Shown piece after piece: positions 26,573 to 35,739 of a DNA stretch of 64,000 bases. Each line of letters begins with the position of its first letter. Within the stretch, counting starts at the first letter, position 1. The DNA comes from JBFLVU01 sp964589625. Its GTDB lineage: Bacteria; Acidobacteriota; UBA4820; DSQY01. The notes under the pieces were generated by a model. The model saw only the letters and a list, made by a program, of their open reading frames with translations, made no database searches and had not been told where the DNA came from. The stretch is from NCBI GenBank assembly GCA_964589625.1, contig CAZPSH010000011.1:1-64000 (forward strand), in the 5' to 3' direction. The translations under genes were made by a program, and so were the position numbers.

Positions 26573-28291
26573 ATGGCTGAGGTCATCACCCACGACGTCC
26601 TGATCTTGGGGACGGGGCTCGCCGGGCTCCGCGCCGCCGTGGAGCTCTCCATCCGCACGGGGGGCGCGGCGAACATCGGCGTGGTCTCCAAAGTCCAGAT
26701 CATGCGCTCCCATTCGGTTTGCGCCGAAGGGGGCACCGGGGCCGTCATGCGTCCGGAGGAGGGCGACAGTTTCGACCTGCACGCCTGGGACACGGTGAAG
26801 GGATCCGACTTCCTCGCCGACCAGGACGTGGTGGAGCGCTTCGTCCGGACCATGCCCGACGAAATCCGCCTCCTCGAGCACTGGGGCCTCCCTTGGTCCC
26901 GCCGCGAGGACGGGCGGATCATGCAGCGGCCCTTCGGCGGCCACTCCTTCCCGCGCTCCTGCATGGCGGCCGACAAGACGGGGTTCTTCGAAATGCAGGC
27001 CCTCTACGACACCCTCCTGAAGTTCAAGAACTTCCGGAGGTACGATGAGGTCTTCGCCACGAAGATCCTCACCGAGGGCGGTCGTTTCGCCGGGCTGTGC
27101 TGCATCGACATGCCCACGGGCGAGTTCGTGGTGATCCGGGCCAAGGCGCTTCTCCTTGCCTCGGGCGGCCTGGGCAACCTCTACGGCTTCACGACCTACT
27201 CCCAGACCGTGACGGGCGACGGCCAGGTGCTCGCGTGGGAGGCGGGGCTTCCCATGGAGGATCCGGAGTTTCTCCAGTTCCACCCCACGGGCCTGATCCC
27301 CTCGGGCATCCTCATGACCGAGGGGTGCCGGGGCGAGGGCGGATACCTGAGGAACAACACGGACGCCCGCTTCATGGAGAACTACGCGGCCAAGTTCATG
27401 GAACTCGCGCCGCGGGACATCGTCTCCCGGTCGGAGATGACGGAGATCTTGGAAGGGAGAGGCTTCCCCGGCCCCGACGGTCTGGACTACATCCACCTGG
27501 ACCTCACCCATCTCGGGGCAGACCGGATCAACAAGCGCCTGCCTCTCATCCGCGAGGTCTGCATCAAGTTCCTGGGCCTCGATCCCATCGAGAAGCCCAT
27601 CCCCATCCGCCCGGTGGCGCACTACTCCATGGGCGGCGTCGAGGCCGACATCGACGGCCGCACGCGCATCGAGAACATCTGGGCCGCCGGGGAGGTGGCC
27701 TGCCACTCCCTCCACGGCGCCAACCGGCTCGGGTGCAACTCGACGGCCGAGTGCCTCGCCTGGGGAGGCATCACGGGAGCCAACATCGCCGCCTACCTCA
27801 AGCCGGGTCCGAAGCTATCGGGCTACTCCGAAAAGGAGGCCAAGGACGAGGAGGGACGCCTTTTCAAGGGGCTCCTCGAGAAGCAGGGCGACGAAAATCC
27901 GTACCACATCCGCCGGGAACTTCGCCGCGTCATGGACGAGCACGCCGGCGTCTACCGGAGCGGCCCCTCCATGGAGGCCGGGCTGGAAAAGGTCATGGAG
28001 CTGAAGGACCGGTTCTCCCGCGTCTCCATCAAGGACAAGGGGCGGATCTACAACTCCAACCTCATGCACACCATCGAGACGAGCAACCTCCTCACCCTCG
28101 CCGAAATCCTGCTCAGGGCGGCCCACACGAGGCAGGAGTCTCGAGGCGGCCACGCGAGGACCGACTTCAAAACGAGGGACGACGAGAACTGGCTGAAGCA
28201 CACGCTGGTCTTCAACGATGGAGGAAAGCCCAGGCTGGACTATAAGGGCGTCACGATCACCCTTTGGAAGCCCGTCGAGAGGAAGTACTAG
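26573..28291 (+). CDS. sdhA: Succinate dehydrogenase/fumarate reductase flavoprotein subunit
   Basis: 572 residues from an ATG with GGGAGG seven bases upstream. The FAD-binding motif is LILGTGLAGLRAAVEL at the N-terminus. The His of RSHSVCAEGG matches the one that carries covalent FAD. The substrate-site stretches QFHPTGLIPSG and HYSMGGVEADIDGRT are present, as is GANRLGCNSTAECLAWG. It oxidises succinate to fumarate in the TCA cycle and respiratory complex II (or the reverse). First gene of sdhA-sdhC-sdhD-sdhB. Confidence 0.95.
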   Translation: MAEVITHDVLILGTGLAGLRAAVELSIRTGGAANIGVVSKVQIMRSHSVCAEGGTGAVMRPEEGDSFDLHAWDTVKGSDFLADQDVVERFVRTMPDEIRLLEHWGLPWSRREDGRIMQRPFGGHSFPRSCMAADKTGFFEMQALYDTLLKFKNFRRYDEVFATKILTEGGRFAGLCCIDMPTGEFVVIRAKALLLASGGLGNLYGFTTYSQTVTGDGQVLAWEAGLPMEDPEFLQFHPTGLIPSGILMTEGCRGEGGYLRNNTDARFMENYAAKFMELAPRDIVSRSEMTEILEGRGFPGPDGLDYIHLDLTHLGADRINKRLPLIREVCIKFLGLDPIEKPIPIRPVAHYSMGGVEADIDGRTRIENIWAAGEVACHSLHGANRLGCNSTAECLAWGGITGANIAAYLKPGPKLSGYSEKEAKDEEGRLFKGLLEKQGDENPYHIRRELRRVMDEHAGVYRSGPSMEAGLEKVMELKDRFSRVSIKDKGRIYNSNLMHTIETSNLLTLAEILLRAAHTRQESRGGHARTDFKTRDDENWLKHTLVFNDGGKPRLDYKGVTITLWKPVERKY

Positions 28292-28393
28292 GGGGAGGCG
28301 GAGGGCCGGCGGCCTCGCCGACGGCCCGGGATTCGACGTCAGGAGATTCCGGGCACCGCGTCGGGAGGTCCGGAATTTGGAACGGAGGCGGAA

Positions 28394-28834
28394 ATGGCCG
28401 AACGGAAGCGGCACGACAATCGGCTCGGGATCTGGGGCTGGCTGGGAGGCGGCCGGTGGGGCGTGGAGCGGTACGCCTACGCCCTGCACCGGATCACGGG
28501 CCTGAGTATCCTGCTCTATTTTCTCATGCACGTCGTGGTGACGAGCCTCAGGGCGAAGGGGATCTACCTCTGGACCGAGGGCGGGATGCTCCACAAGCCC
28601 ATCTTCAGGGTGGGCGAATTCCTGGTGTTCCTGGCCTTCGCCTACCACGCCTTCAACGGGCTGAGGCTGGTGCTCGTGGAGTTGGGATTCGCCGTGGGCA
28701 GGCCCATCGAGCCCGTGTATCCCTACCGGACGTCCCTGAACGTCCAGCGCCCCCTGCTGATCGTCATGATGCTGCTGGCGGGGCTCTTCGTGGTGTTGGG
28801 AGGGGCCGAGTTTCTCGCGGCCCTGTCCGAGTAG
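28394..28834 (+). CDS. sdhC: Succinate dehydrogenase cytochrome b subunit (SdhC-like)
   Basis: 146 residues with three hydrophobic helices (about 33-52, 75-95, 118-140). The start YALHRITGLS is typical for SdhC. Candidate haem ligands are His46 (LMHVVV) in the first helix and the His of AYHAFNGLRL in the second. Anchors the complex to the membrane and helps bind quinone. ATG start with GGAGG upstream, about 100 bases after sdhA. Confidence 0.85.
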   Translation: MAERKRHDNRLGIWGWLGGGRWGVERYAYALHRITGLSILLYFLMHVVVTSLRAKGIYLWTEGGMLHKPIFRVGEFLVFLAFAYHAFNGLRLVLVELGFAVGRPIEPVYPYRTSLNVQRPLLIVMMLLAGLFVVLGGAEFLAALSE

Positions 28835-28844
28835 GAGGACGGCC

Positions 28845-29231
28845 GTGAGCGAGACGAAATTCTGGACTTGGCACATGCTGGCCGGTGTTGCGATCCTTCT
28901 CCTCCTTGGATTTCACATGGTGTACACCCACGCCGGCAACCTGACGGGCATCGCCGTCGCCGACAGGAGCGAGGAGGCCGTCTCCCAGGCCAACTCCATG
29001 GCCCGTGACGCCCAGCCGCTCTATCCGGTGTTCTTCACGCTCTTGCTGGGGATCGCCCTCTACCACGGTCTCTACGGGCTCAAGAACATCCTCTTCGAAC
29101 TCACGCTCAAGCCCGCGGCGGAGAAGGCCATCTCGGCGGTCCTCCTGCTGGCGGGTTTGGGCCTCTTCGGGCTGGGGACCTGGGCGGCGTGGACCGTCCA
29201 CTTCGCGGCAGCGGCCGGGGGGAGGGGCTGA
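28845..29231 (+). CDS. sdhD: Succinate dehydrogenase membrane anchor subunit (SdhD-like)
   Basis: 128 residues from a GTG start eleven bases after sdhC. Three helices (about 8-28, 60-80, 95-118). Histidines in the first helix (GFHMVYTHAG) and in LYHGLYGLKNILFEL parallel those in SdhC. The second motif is the one seen in quinone-reacting anchors. Assigned by position between sdhC and sdhB and by the motif; sequence similarity to classical SdhD is weak. Confidence 0.75.
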   Translation: MSETKFWTWHMLAGVAILLLLGFHMVYTHAGNLTGIAVADRSEEAVSQANSMARDAQPLYPVFFTLLLGIALYHGLYGLKNILFELTLKPAAEKAISAVLLLAGLGLFGLGTWAAWTVHFAAAAGGRG

Positions 29232-29233
29232 CC

Positions 29234-30070
29234 ATGGCCGGAAAGACATCCGAGGTAAAGAGCGTCGTCTTCAGCGTCCGGAGGTATACGCCGGAAAGGG
29301 ATCCGGCCCCTTATTTTCAGAACTTCACGGTGCCGGTGAAGCCGGGCATGACGGTTCTGGAAGGTCTTCACTACATCAAGGAGAACCTGGATCAGACGCT
29401 GGTCTGGAGGTACTCCTGCCGGATGGGAGTCTGTGGCTCCTGCGGGATGCTCCTGAACGGGCGACCCATGCTCGCCTGCAACACGCAGGTCCTGGACATC
29501 GCCGACAAGGCGCTCGCCGTGGCCCCCCTGCCGAACTTCGACGTGGTGAGGGACCTGGTCCCCGACCTGGTCTCCATGTTCGACAAGCACCGCTCTCTCA
29601 TGCCCTTCATCGTGCGGGACGAAGCGGAGCTCAACGACCCGGCCGGGGAGTATGAACAGTCTCCCGAGGAATTGGAAAGATACCTCCAGTTCAGCTTCTG
29701 CATCCGCTGCGGCTGCTGCATGGCGGCCTGCCCCACCCTGGCCACGGACGTCCGCTATCTTGGGCCCATGCCCCTCGCCCAGGCCTACCGGTACAACGTG
29801 GACACAAGGGACGGCGCGCGCAGGGAACGATCTACCGTGGCGGGCTCGGGCCACGGGGCCTTCCGTTGCCACTACGCCGGGGAATGCTCGCGCGCCTGCC
29901 CCAAGGGTGTGGACCCGGCCAAGGCCATCCAGCACCTCAAGCGGCAGCTCGTCCTCGACTACCTCCACCTCTCCCGCACGCACAAGCCGTGCGACAAACA
30001 GCACGGTCCGGGCAATCTCCCGAGGGATCCCAAGATCCCCGAGGCGCCCCCCTACACGGTCGGGAAGTAA
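29234..30070 (+). CDS. sdhB: Succinate dehydrogenase iron-sulfur subunit
   Basis: 278 residues from the ATG at 29234 (GGAGGGG upstream). The plant-ferredoxin-like 2Fe-2S motif SCRMGVCGSCGMLLNG plus a later Cys is at about 73-95. The 4Fe-4S motif CIRCGCCMAACP and the final cluster segment CHYAGECSRACPKGVDP are present. It carries electrons from SdhA to quinone. Last gene of the sdh operon; a hairpin follows. Confidence 0.95.
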   Translation: MAGKTSEVKSVVFSVRRYTPERDPAPYFQNFTVPVKPGMTVLEGLHYIKENLDQTLVWRYSCRMGVCGSCGMLLNGRPMLACNTQVLDIADKALAVAPLPNFDVVRDLVPDLVSMFDKHRSLMPFIVRDEAELNDPAGEYEQSPEELERYLQFSFCIRCGCCMAACPTLATDVRYLGPMPLAQAYRYNVDTRDGARRERSTVAGSGHGAFRCHYAGECSRACPKGVDPAKAIQHLKRQLVLDYLHLSRTHKPCDKQHGPGNLPRDPKIPEAPPYTVGK

Positions 30071-30094
30071 TCTCCTCTCGGACGCTATCATCCT

Positions 30095-30124
30095 CGCCCC
30101 GGCCCTCCGGCCGGGGCGTTCCAT
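30095..30124 (+). terminator. Probable terminator of sdh operon
   Basis: A 10-bp GC stem (30095-30104 with 30109-30118), 4-base loop, followed by TTCCATTT. The T-tract is modest. Confidence 0.6.
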
Positions 30125-30230
30125 TTGGGCGCGCCCCACGGGGACCCGCGGACGGCTCTGCAACCCAAGTCTTTCCAGTGTGATGGCTTCTCTACATCCG
30201 TACAGGGTCCGGCCGTGCCGAAAGGGCCCC

Positions 30231-30260
30231 TTGACACCCCGTTCTGGCCTGTTCTAACCT
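30231..30260 (+). promoter_or_regulatory. Predicted promoter of the FadL-like gene
   Basis: TTGACA (30231-30236), 18-base spacer, TAACCT (30255-30260), about 36 bases before the start codon. The -35 is consensus and the -10 is weak. Confidence 0.5.
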
Positions 30261-30296
30261 AACTGCGTATCTTTTCTTTTGGAAGAGGAGGATCGG

Positions 30297-31673
30297 ATGA
30301 GGATGAGAGGATTGGTAGGGGTTCTGCTATTGTCGGCGGCAACAGGGGCCTTCGCGGCTGGCATTCATGTGTACGAACAGGGGTCCAAGGCCTCGGCCCT
30401 GGCAGGCGCCTTCGTCGCCCAGGCCGACGACCCGAGCGCCGTGTTCTACAACCCCGCCGGGATGGCTTTCCAGAAGGGCATGAACCTGTCCTTCAACATG
30501 ACGTACATCCGGGGGGACGTGAAGCACCTCAGCCCCACGTACGGAACGTTTTCAAACAACGCAAAGAACTTCTTCCTGCCCGCGTTCTTCTTCACCATGC
30601 CCATCAACGACAAGATCACCTTCGGCCTGAGCAACACGGCGCCCTTCAACCTGGCCACGGACTGGAGCGACAAGTTCAACGGCCGCTTCGCGGGACGCCA
30701 CTCCAAGATCGTGACCTTCCAGGTGCGCCCCGCGGTCTCCTTCAAGCTGGACGACCACAACGCCGTGGCCATCGGCCTCGACTACTACGACTCCGAAATC
30801 AACCTGATCCGCAACGCCAATACGTCGGCCATTTCCACCGCCATCAACCCCCACCAGCTTCCCTCGCCGCCCTTCCCGCCGGGCATCCCCTTCTACCGCT
30901 TCTCCGAGGTGAGCCTCGACACGCACCTCCGCGACCAGGCCCTGGGCTGGAACGTTTCTTACATGGGCCAGTGGGACCACCTGTCCATCGGCCTCTTCTA
31001 CCACAGCAAGGCCAAGTTCAACTACGACGGCCACGTCTCCTCCGAGGTGCCCGCGTCCCTCCGGTCGGTCAGCAACCTGTTCCCGGGACAGGGCGTCAGC
31101 TTAAGCCTCACGTCGGTCCCCGCCAACGCCCGCCTGGGCCTGGGCTACAAGTGGGACAAGTGGCGCGCCGAGGTGGACCTGAACTGGACCGAGTGGAGCA
31201 CCTGGGGAGAGTCGACGGCCCATTTCCAGAAGCCCACGTCCTTCCACGGATCGCCCGTCGTGGCAGACGAAGTCTTCGCATTCAATTGGAAGGACGGCTA
31301 TACCTACCGGGCGGGCGCCAGCTACCAGTACAGCGACCACTACGCCCTGAACTTCGGCATTCTCTACGACGAGACGGCCGTGGGCAACAACGAGCGCGCC
31401 CCGCTCCTGCCCGACCAGGCACGCTGGGCCTTCACCTTCGGCACCAGCTACAAGAAGGGCCACTGGGGCCTGGACTGGTACGCCATGTACCTGAAGTTTA
31501 ACACCGCCCACGTAACGGAGTACAACCACTACCGGTCCGACAGCACGGGCCTTCCCCTCGTGGTCGTGCCCGTCTACGGCCAGCTCTATCCCACCACTTA
31601 CGACATCGTTCCGGACGGGAAGTACAAGGGCCAGTCCTACCTCTACGGCGTGTCCCTCAGCTACCGCTTCTAA
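30297..31673 (+). CDS. FadL/OMPP1-family outer-membrane channel
   Basis: 458 residues from the ATG at 30297 (GAGGAGG upstream). Signal peptide about 1-20 ending AFA/AG. The mature N-terminus and plug region read EQGSKASALAGAFVAQADDPSAVFYNPAGMAF, the hallmark of FadL proteins (shown here in part). Long beta-barrel strands follow and the C-terminus ends in ...YRF, the outer-membrane insertion signal. Imports long-chain fatty acids or other hydrophobic compounds. A stand-alone gene between its own promoter and a strong terminator. Confidence 0.92.
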   Translation: MRMRGLVGVLLLSAATGAFAAGIHVYEQGSKASALAGAFVAQADDPSAVFYNPAGMAFQKGMNLSFNMTYIRGDVKHLSPTYGTFSNNAKNFFLPAFFFTMPINDKITFGLSNTAPFNLATDWSDKFNGRFAGRHSKIVTFQVRPAVSFKLDDHNAVAIGLDYYDSEINLIRNANTSAISTAINPHQLPSPPFPPGIPFYRFSEVSLDTHLRDQALGWNVSYMGQWDHLSIGLFYHSKAKFNYDGHVSSEVPASLRSVSNLFPGQGVSLSLTSVPANARLGLGYKWDKWRAEVDLNWTEWSTWGESTAHFQKPTSFHGSPVVADEVFAFNWKDGYTYRAGASYQYSDHYALNFGILYDETAVGNNERAPLLPDQARWAFTFGTSYKKGHWGLDWYAMYLKFNTAHVTEYNHYRSDSTGLPLVVVPVYGQLYPTTYDIVPDGKYKGQSYLYGVSLSYRF

Positions 31674-31699
31674 GCCGGACCGGCCTTCGAGCTTGAATC

Positions 31700-31730
31700 G
31701 GGGCCGCCTTCGGGCGGCCCCTTTTTTTTT
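31700..31730 (+). terminator. Intrinsic terminator of the FadL-like gene
   Basis: A 9-bp stem (31700-31708 with 31713-31721) with a TTCG tetraloop, followed by nine T (31722-31730). The clearest terminator in the window. Confidence 0.93.
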
Positions 31731-31758
31731 GCCTGGACGCTCCGGGGCGGGGTAGAAT
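31729..31758 (+). promoter_or_regulatory. Predicted promoter of the SGNH hydrolase gene
   Basis: TTGCCT (31729-31734), 18-base spacer, TAGAAT (31753-31758). Starts right at the end of the preceding terminator. Confidence 0.45.
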
Positions 31759-31808
31759 TCGAATGCGGAAGGTCCGCAGAATCGCATCGCTCTCTTCGGG
31801 AGGCCGGC

Positions 31809-33032
31809 ATGCCAAGGCGTGGATTCTGGATCGCGTTGATGTCAGTGGCCACGGCGGTGCTGTGCGCCGCACAGTCGCCCGACTTCTCCAACATCGTCCT
31901 CCTCGGCGACAGCCTGACGGCGGGATACGTGGACGGCGGGCTCCACGAGTTCGGCCAGGAGCACGCCCTGGGGAGCCTCATCTCCGAGCAGGTGGGCCAT
32001 CCCGTCTCCAATCCCCTCATCTCCTATCCCGGGATTCCCATCTGCCTGACCCTCGCGGGCTTCGACGCCAACGGGCTGCCCATTCTGGTTCCTGCCGGCA
32101 CGACCATGGGTTCCCTCCTGAACCCCCTCCACCAGCCCACCAACCTCGCCGTCCCCGGGCACACCTCCCTGGACTGCCTCTCCAAGGTCCCGGAGGGAGC
32201 CCCCGATTCATTGACGGACCTCATCCTCGGCTTTCCGGGCCACTACCTGGGAGGGCAGCCACCGCGGAGCCAGGTGGACCTGGCCGCCCAACTGAATCCG
32301 ACCTTCGTCTTTCTCTGGATCGGCGCCAACGACGCCCTGGGAGGGGCCCTCTCCGGGGATCCGTCCAACACCATTCCCACGAGCGTCTTCTCCCAGACCT
32401 TCCCGTCCATCCTGGAGGCCCTTCTGGCTACGGGGGCCAAGGCGGTGGTGGGGAACATCCCCGATCCCACCGTCGTGCCGGCCCTCACCACGGGAAGGTA
32501 CCTCAAAGACTTGGGGGTCCCCCTCCGGGTCTTGAGGATCACCCCGGCGGACTACGTCACCCCCGCGGGCATGGCCCACGTGAAGGCCATCCTGGCCGGC
32601 ACGGCCCAGGGTCCCCTCAGCCCCTCGGAGGTGCTCACCCGGAAGGAAGCGGAGAAGATTAAGAAACTGGTGATCGCCGACAACAAGATCATCGCGAAGA
32701 CCTGCAAAGCCGCCGGTGTCCCCGTGGTGGACGTCTTCAAGGAGTTGAAGCTCATCCACAACCGGGGGTACGAACTTCCCAATGGACAGATGATTTACAC
32801 CTCCTTTCTCGGGGGAGTCTTTGGCCTGGACGGGGTCCATCCCACCTACACGGGACAGGCCATCGTGGCCAACGCCTTCATCGACGCCATCAACGACGGC
32901 TACGGAACGGCCATCCCCCACGTGGACGTGATGGCGGAGAACCGGAAGGATCCCCTCGGCGTGGCGGAGGCGCCCGTCCTCCCGAACTTCGACCTTGGGG
33001 CCTACGAACCCATCCTGAGCCACTGGCGGTGA
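31809..33032 (+). CDS. SGNH/GDSL-type lipolytic hydrolase, secreted
   Basis: 407 residues with a signal peptide (about 1-21, ending LCAAQS). The GDSL block is LLGDSLTAGY with nucleophile Ser35. A GAND block (IGANDALGG) supplies the oxyanion-hole Asn, and DGVHPT near the end supplies the catalytic Asp and His. It is longer than usual, with insertions between blocks. Likely an esterase or lipase acting outside the cytoplasm. Its position next to a FadL-type channel could mean joint use of lipids (inference). Confidence 0.88.
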   Translation: MPRRGFWIALMSVATAVLCAAQSPDFSNIVLLGDSLTAGYVDGGLHEFGQEHALGSLISEQVGHPVSNPLISYPGIPICLTLAGFDANGLPILVPAGTTMGSLLNPLHQPTNLAVPGHTSLDCLSKVPEGAPDSLTDLILGFPGHYLGGQPPRSQVDLAAQLNPTFVFLWIGANDALGGALSGDPSNTIPTSVFSQTFPSILEALLATGAKAVVGNIPDPTVVPALTTGRYLKDLGVPLRVLRITPADYVTPAGMAHVKAILAGTAQGPLSPSEVLTRKEAEKIKKLVIADNKIIAKTCKAAGVPVVDVFKELKLIHNRGYELPNGQMIYTSFLGGVFGLDGVHPTYTGQAIVANAFIDAINDGYGTAIPHVDVMAENRKDPLGVAEAPVLPNFDLGAYEPILSHWR

Positions 33033-33090
33033 TCGAAGGGGCTCCGGGCCGCCTTCGGTCGGCCCCGAGGCCACCTCCGGAGGACTGAGC

Positions 33091-33816
33091 ATGGAGCGAA
33101 AAGTCGTTCTCGTGACGGGAGCCACTTCCGGAATCGGGGAGGCCGCGGCCCGAGAGCTGGCTCAGCGGCGTCACACGATTGTCCTGTCGGGCCGCGACCG
33201 GGGCCGGATTGTGGCCTTGGAACGGGAATTGAGCGCCAAGGGCCTGCGGGTGGTGGCCATTCCGGGGGATCTGGCCGTGGAAACGGACGCCCGGGACGTG
33301 GTGGCCGAATCCCTCAAGACCTTCGGGGAAGTGCACGCGCTCGTTCACGCGGCGGGGGCCTTTCAGGTGTCCCGCCTGGAGGAGACGTCCCCCGAAGTGT
33401 TTCGGGCCGTCCTCGACGCCAACCTCACCTCCCTCCAGCATCTGCTGCGCCACCTCCTTCCCCACTTCTATGTCCGCGGACGGGGCCACGTGGTGGCCAT
33501 CGGGTCCATCGCGGCCCGCAGGGCCTTCTCCTTGGAGACGGCCTACTGCGCCGCCAAGTGGGGGCTCCTCGGCTTCCTGGAGGCCCTGAGGCTCGAGGGG
33601 CGGGAGCGGGGGCTCAAGGTTACCCTGGTGAACCCGGGCCCCACGGCCACGCCCATCTGGAGCGCCTATCCGGGCCATGCGCCCTTGGACAAGATGCTCC
33701 GTCCAGAAGACGTGGCCCGCGCCGCCGCCTTCGCGCTGGACCAGCCCGAAAACGTCTTGGTGGAGGAGATTTCCGTCACGCCCTCCCGGGACCCCTTTCG
33801 GGGAACAAGGGGCTGA
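33091..33816 (+). CDS. Short-chain dehydrogenase/reductase
   Basis: 241 residues, classical SDR. The NADP-binding motif is TGATSGIGEAAARELA, then HAAGAFQ, Ser of IGSIAARR, and the active-site pair YCAAK. ATG start with GGAGG nine bases upstream. It lies 7 bases before a FAD reductase gene, so the pair is probably one operon. Substrate unknown; a hydrophobic alcohol or ketone is plausible given the neighbour. Confidence 0.9.
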   Translation: MERKVVLVTGATSGIGEAAARELAQRRHTIVLSGRDRGRIVALERELSAKGLRVVAIPGDLAVETDARDVVAESLKTFGEVHALVHAAGAFQVSRLEETSPEVFRAVLDANLTSLQHLLRHLLPHFYVRGRGHVVAIGSIAARRAFSLETAYCAAKWGLLGFLEALRLEGRERGLKVTLVNPGPTATPIWSAYPGHAPLDKMLRPEDVARAAAFALDQPENVLVEEISVTPSRDPFRGTRG

Positions 33817-33823
33817 CGTCCTG

Positions 33824-35026
33824 GTGGCCGAAGTGCCCGCCTTCCAGACTCGCGCCGAGGACGCCCGGGGCAAGTGTTGGGACGCGGCCGTGGTCGGGGC
33901 AGGCCCCGCCGGCTCCATAGCGGCCGTGCACCTCGCCAAGCGGGGGTGCGAGGTGGTCCTTCTGGATCGGGCGCGGTTTCCCCGGGAGAAAGTCTGCGGG
34001 GACGGCCTGATCTCCGACGCGCTCCGCGCTCTCCAACGGGCGGGGCTGTACGAGGAGGTCGCGGCGGCGGCTCACCGGCTTGAGTTGGCGACCGCCTACA
34101 GCCCCTCCAGGATCGCCGTGGACGTCCCAGGGGAGGCCATGACCCTGAAGCGCCTTCACCTCGATACCATCCTGGCTTCGGGGGCCGTAGGGGGCGGGGC
34201 GAGGTTCGTCCAAGGGGCGGTGACCTCCGTGGAGCCGGGTCCTGACTCGGCGCGGCTCGCGGTGGAGGGCGTTTCCGACCCCCTGGAGGCGCGCTTCGTC
34301 CTCCTCGCCACGGGAGCGGACCTCTCTCTGCCAAAGGGACTGGGGATGGTCCAACGGGCGACGCCCTCCGCCTTTGCGGTGCGGGCCTACGTCCGCTCGG
34401 ACATGGCCCTCGACCGGCTCGTCTTCGCCTTTGACCGGGCCCTCGTTCCGGGATACGGGTGGATCTTCCCCCTGGGGGGAGGCGAGTTCAACGTGGGCGT
34501 GGGACGGCCCGCCTCGGCGAAAGGGACCATCCGCCAGGGATTCGACTGCTTCTTGAAGGAGTTCCCCCCCGCCCGGGAGCTCATGGCCTCCGGGAGGCTC
34601 CTCGGCCCTCCGAAGGGCGCCATGCTCCGGGTGGGCCTGACGGGAACCGTCCCGTCGGTGCACAACCGGATCCTCGCCATCGGCGAAACGGTGGGGACTA
34701 CCTTTCCCTTCTCGGGCGAGGGGATCGGAAAGGCCATGGAATCGGCGGAAATCGCCGCCGATGCGGTGTATGAGGCCCTCCGATCGGGAGACACCGCCCC
34801 CGTCCGGCGATATCCGGAGGCCCTGGAGGGGCGGCTTCGGCCCCGCTACCACGGGTACTCCATGGCCGAAGGATGGGTGGGCCGTCCCTGGCTTTGCGAC
34901 CTCATCTTCCGAAGGGCGCGAAAGAGCCGCTGGATGCAGGAGGCGCTCCGCAGGCTCGCCGAGGAGACCGTAGATCCGAGGGAGGTTTTCTCCTGGCGGG
35001 GGCTCTGGAGATCCTTGACGGGCTGA
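33824..35026 (+). CDS. Geranylgeranyl reductase-family FAD-dependent oxidoreductase
   Basis: 400 residues from a GTG start just after the SDR stop (GTG 33833 is an alternative). The FAD motif is AAVVGAGPAGSIAAVHLA, then DRARFPREKVCGDGLI, a GGR hallmark, and the third FAD motif ILAIGETVGTTFPFSGEGIGKAMES. Members of this family reduce double bonds of isoprenoid chains or act on related lipids, often quinone or chlorophyll side chains. The exact substrate cannot be told from sequence alone. Convergent with a hemolysin-III gene, 30 bases apart. Confidence 0.88.
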   Translation: MAEVPAFQTRAEDARGKCWDAAVVGAGPAGSIAAVHLAKRGCEVVLLDRARFPREKVCGDGLISDALRALQRAGLYEEVAAAAHRLELATAYSPSRIAVDVPGEAMTLKRLHLDTILASGAVGGGARFVQGAVTSVEPGPDSARLAVEGVSDPLEARFVLLATGADLSLPKGLGMVQRATPSAFAVRAYVRSDMALDRLVFAFDRALVPGYGWIFPLGGGEFNVGVGRPASAKGTIRQGFDCFLKEFPPARELMASGRLLGPPKGAMLRVGLTGTVPSVHNRILAIGETVGTTFPFSGEGIGKAMESAEIAADAVYEALRSGDTAPVRRYPEALEGRLRPRYHGYSMAEGWVGRPWLCDLIFRRARKSRWMQEALRRLAEETVDPREVFSWRGLWRSLTG

Positions 35027-35056
35027 TCGGCCGCAGGGAAGGCGGTCCCGCGGGGG

Positions 35057-35695
35057 TCAGGCCCGCGCCAACGGAACGACGGTGACGAGCACCGCGAAAA
35101 AGTGGAGCACGCTGCCCGCGAGCACGAAGAGGTGCCAGACCGCGTGGTGGAGAGGCATGCGTCGCATGCCGAAAAAGACCGTCCCCAGGGTGTAGGACAC
35201 GCCTCCCGCCAGAAGGAGCCAGAGTCCCAGGGGCGGGAAGGAGGAAAGCAAGGACCACGGCGCGATCATGATGAGCCAGCCCATGAGGAGGTAGACGAGG
35301 GTGGAGGCGATGCTGAAGCGGCCCGTGAAGAACGTCTTGAATGCGATCCCCGCGGCGGCGAGCCCCCAGATGACCCCGAAGAGGGTCCAGCCCCAGGGCC
35401 CCCTCAGGGAGACCAGAGTAAACGGCGTGTAGGTGCCTGCGATGAGCAGATAGATGGCCGAATGGTCGAGCACGTGAAAGACCTGCTTGGCCTTGGGCCA
35501 GGGGAAGCTGTGGTAGAGCGTGGAGGCCGCGTAGAGGAGAACCAGGGTCGCGCCGAAGATGCTGCACGAAACGACGTGCCAGACGTCCCCGCGCAGGGCC
35601 GCCAGCGTAACCAGGACCGGAAAGCCCGCCATGCTCAGCGCCAGCCCGATCCCGTGGGTCACGGCGTTCGCCAGTTCCTCGGTCCAGGGCTTCAT
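35057..35695 (-). CDS. Hemolysin III family (TrhA/YqfA-like) membrane protein
   Basis: 212 residues from the ATG at 35695. Seven hydrophobic helices with the conserved membrane-face residues of the PAQR/hemolysin III family: NAVTHGIG, STLYHSF, HVLDHSAIYLLIAGTYTPF, and HHAVWHLFVLAGS. The His and Asp residues are thought to bind zinc. Role in bacteria is linked to membrane homeostasis. Last gene of a four-gene minus-strand run with CorC, cupin and GNAT genes. Confidence 0.93.
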   Translation of the reverse strand: MKPWTEELANAVTHGIGLALSMAGFPVLVTLAALRGDVWHVVSCSIFGATLVLLYAASTLYHSFPWPKAKQVFHVLDHSAIYLLIAGTYTPFTLVSLRGPWGWTLFGVIWGLAAAGIAFKTFFTGRFSIASTLVYLLMGWLIMIAPWSLLSSFPPLGLWLLLAGGVSYTLGTVFFGMRRMPLHHAVWHLFVLAGSVLHFFAVLVTVVPLARA

Positions 35696-35739
35696 CCTTG
35701 CGCGGTCCTCCTTCCCCTGCCTTGGGGATCCGGCATACT

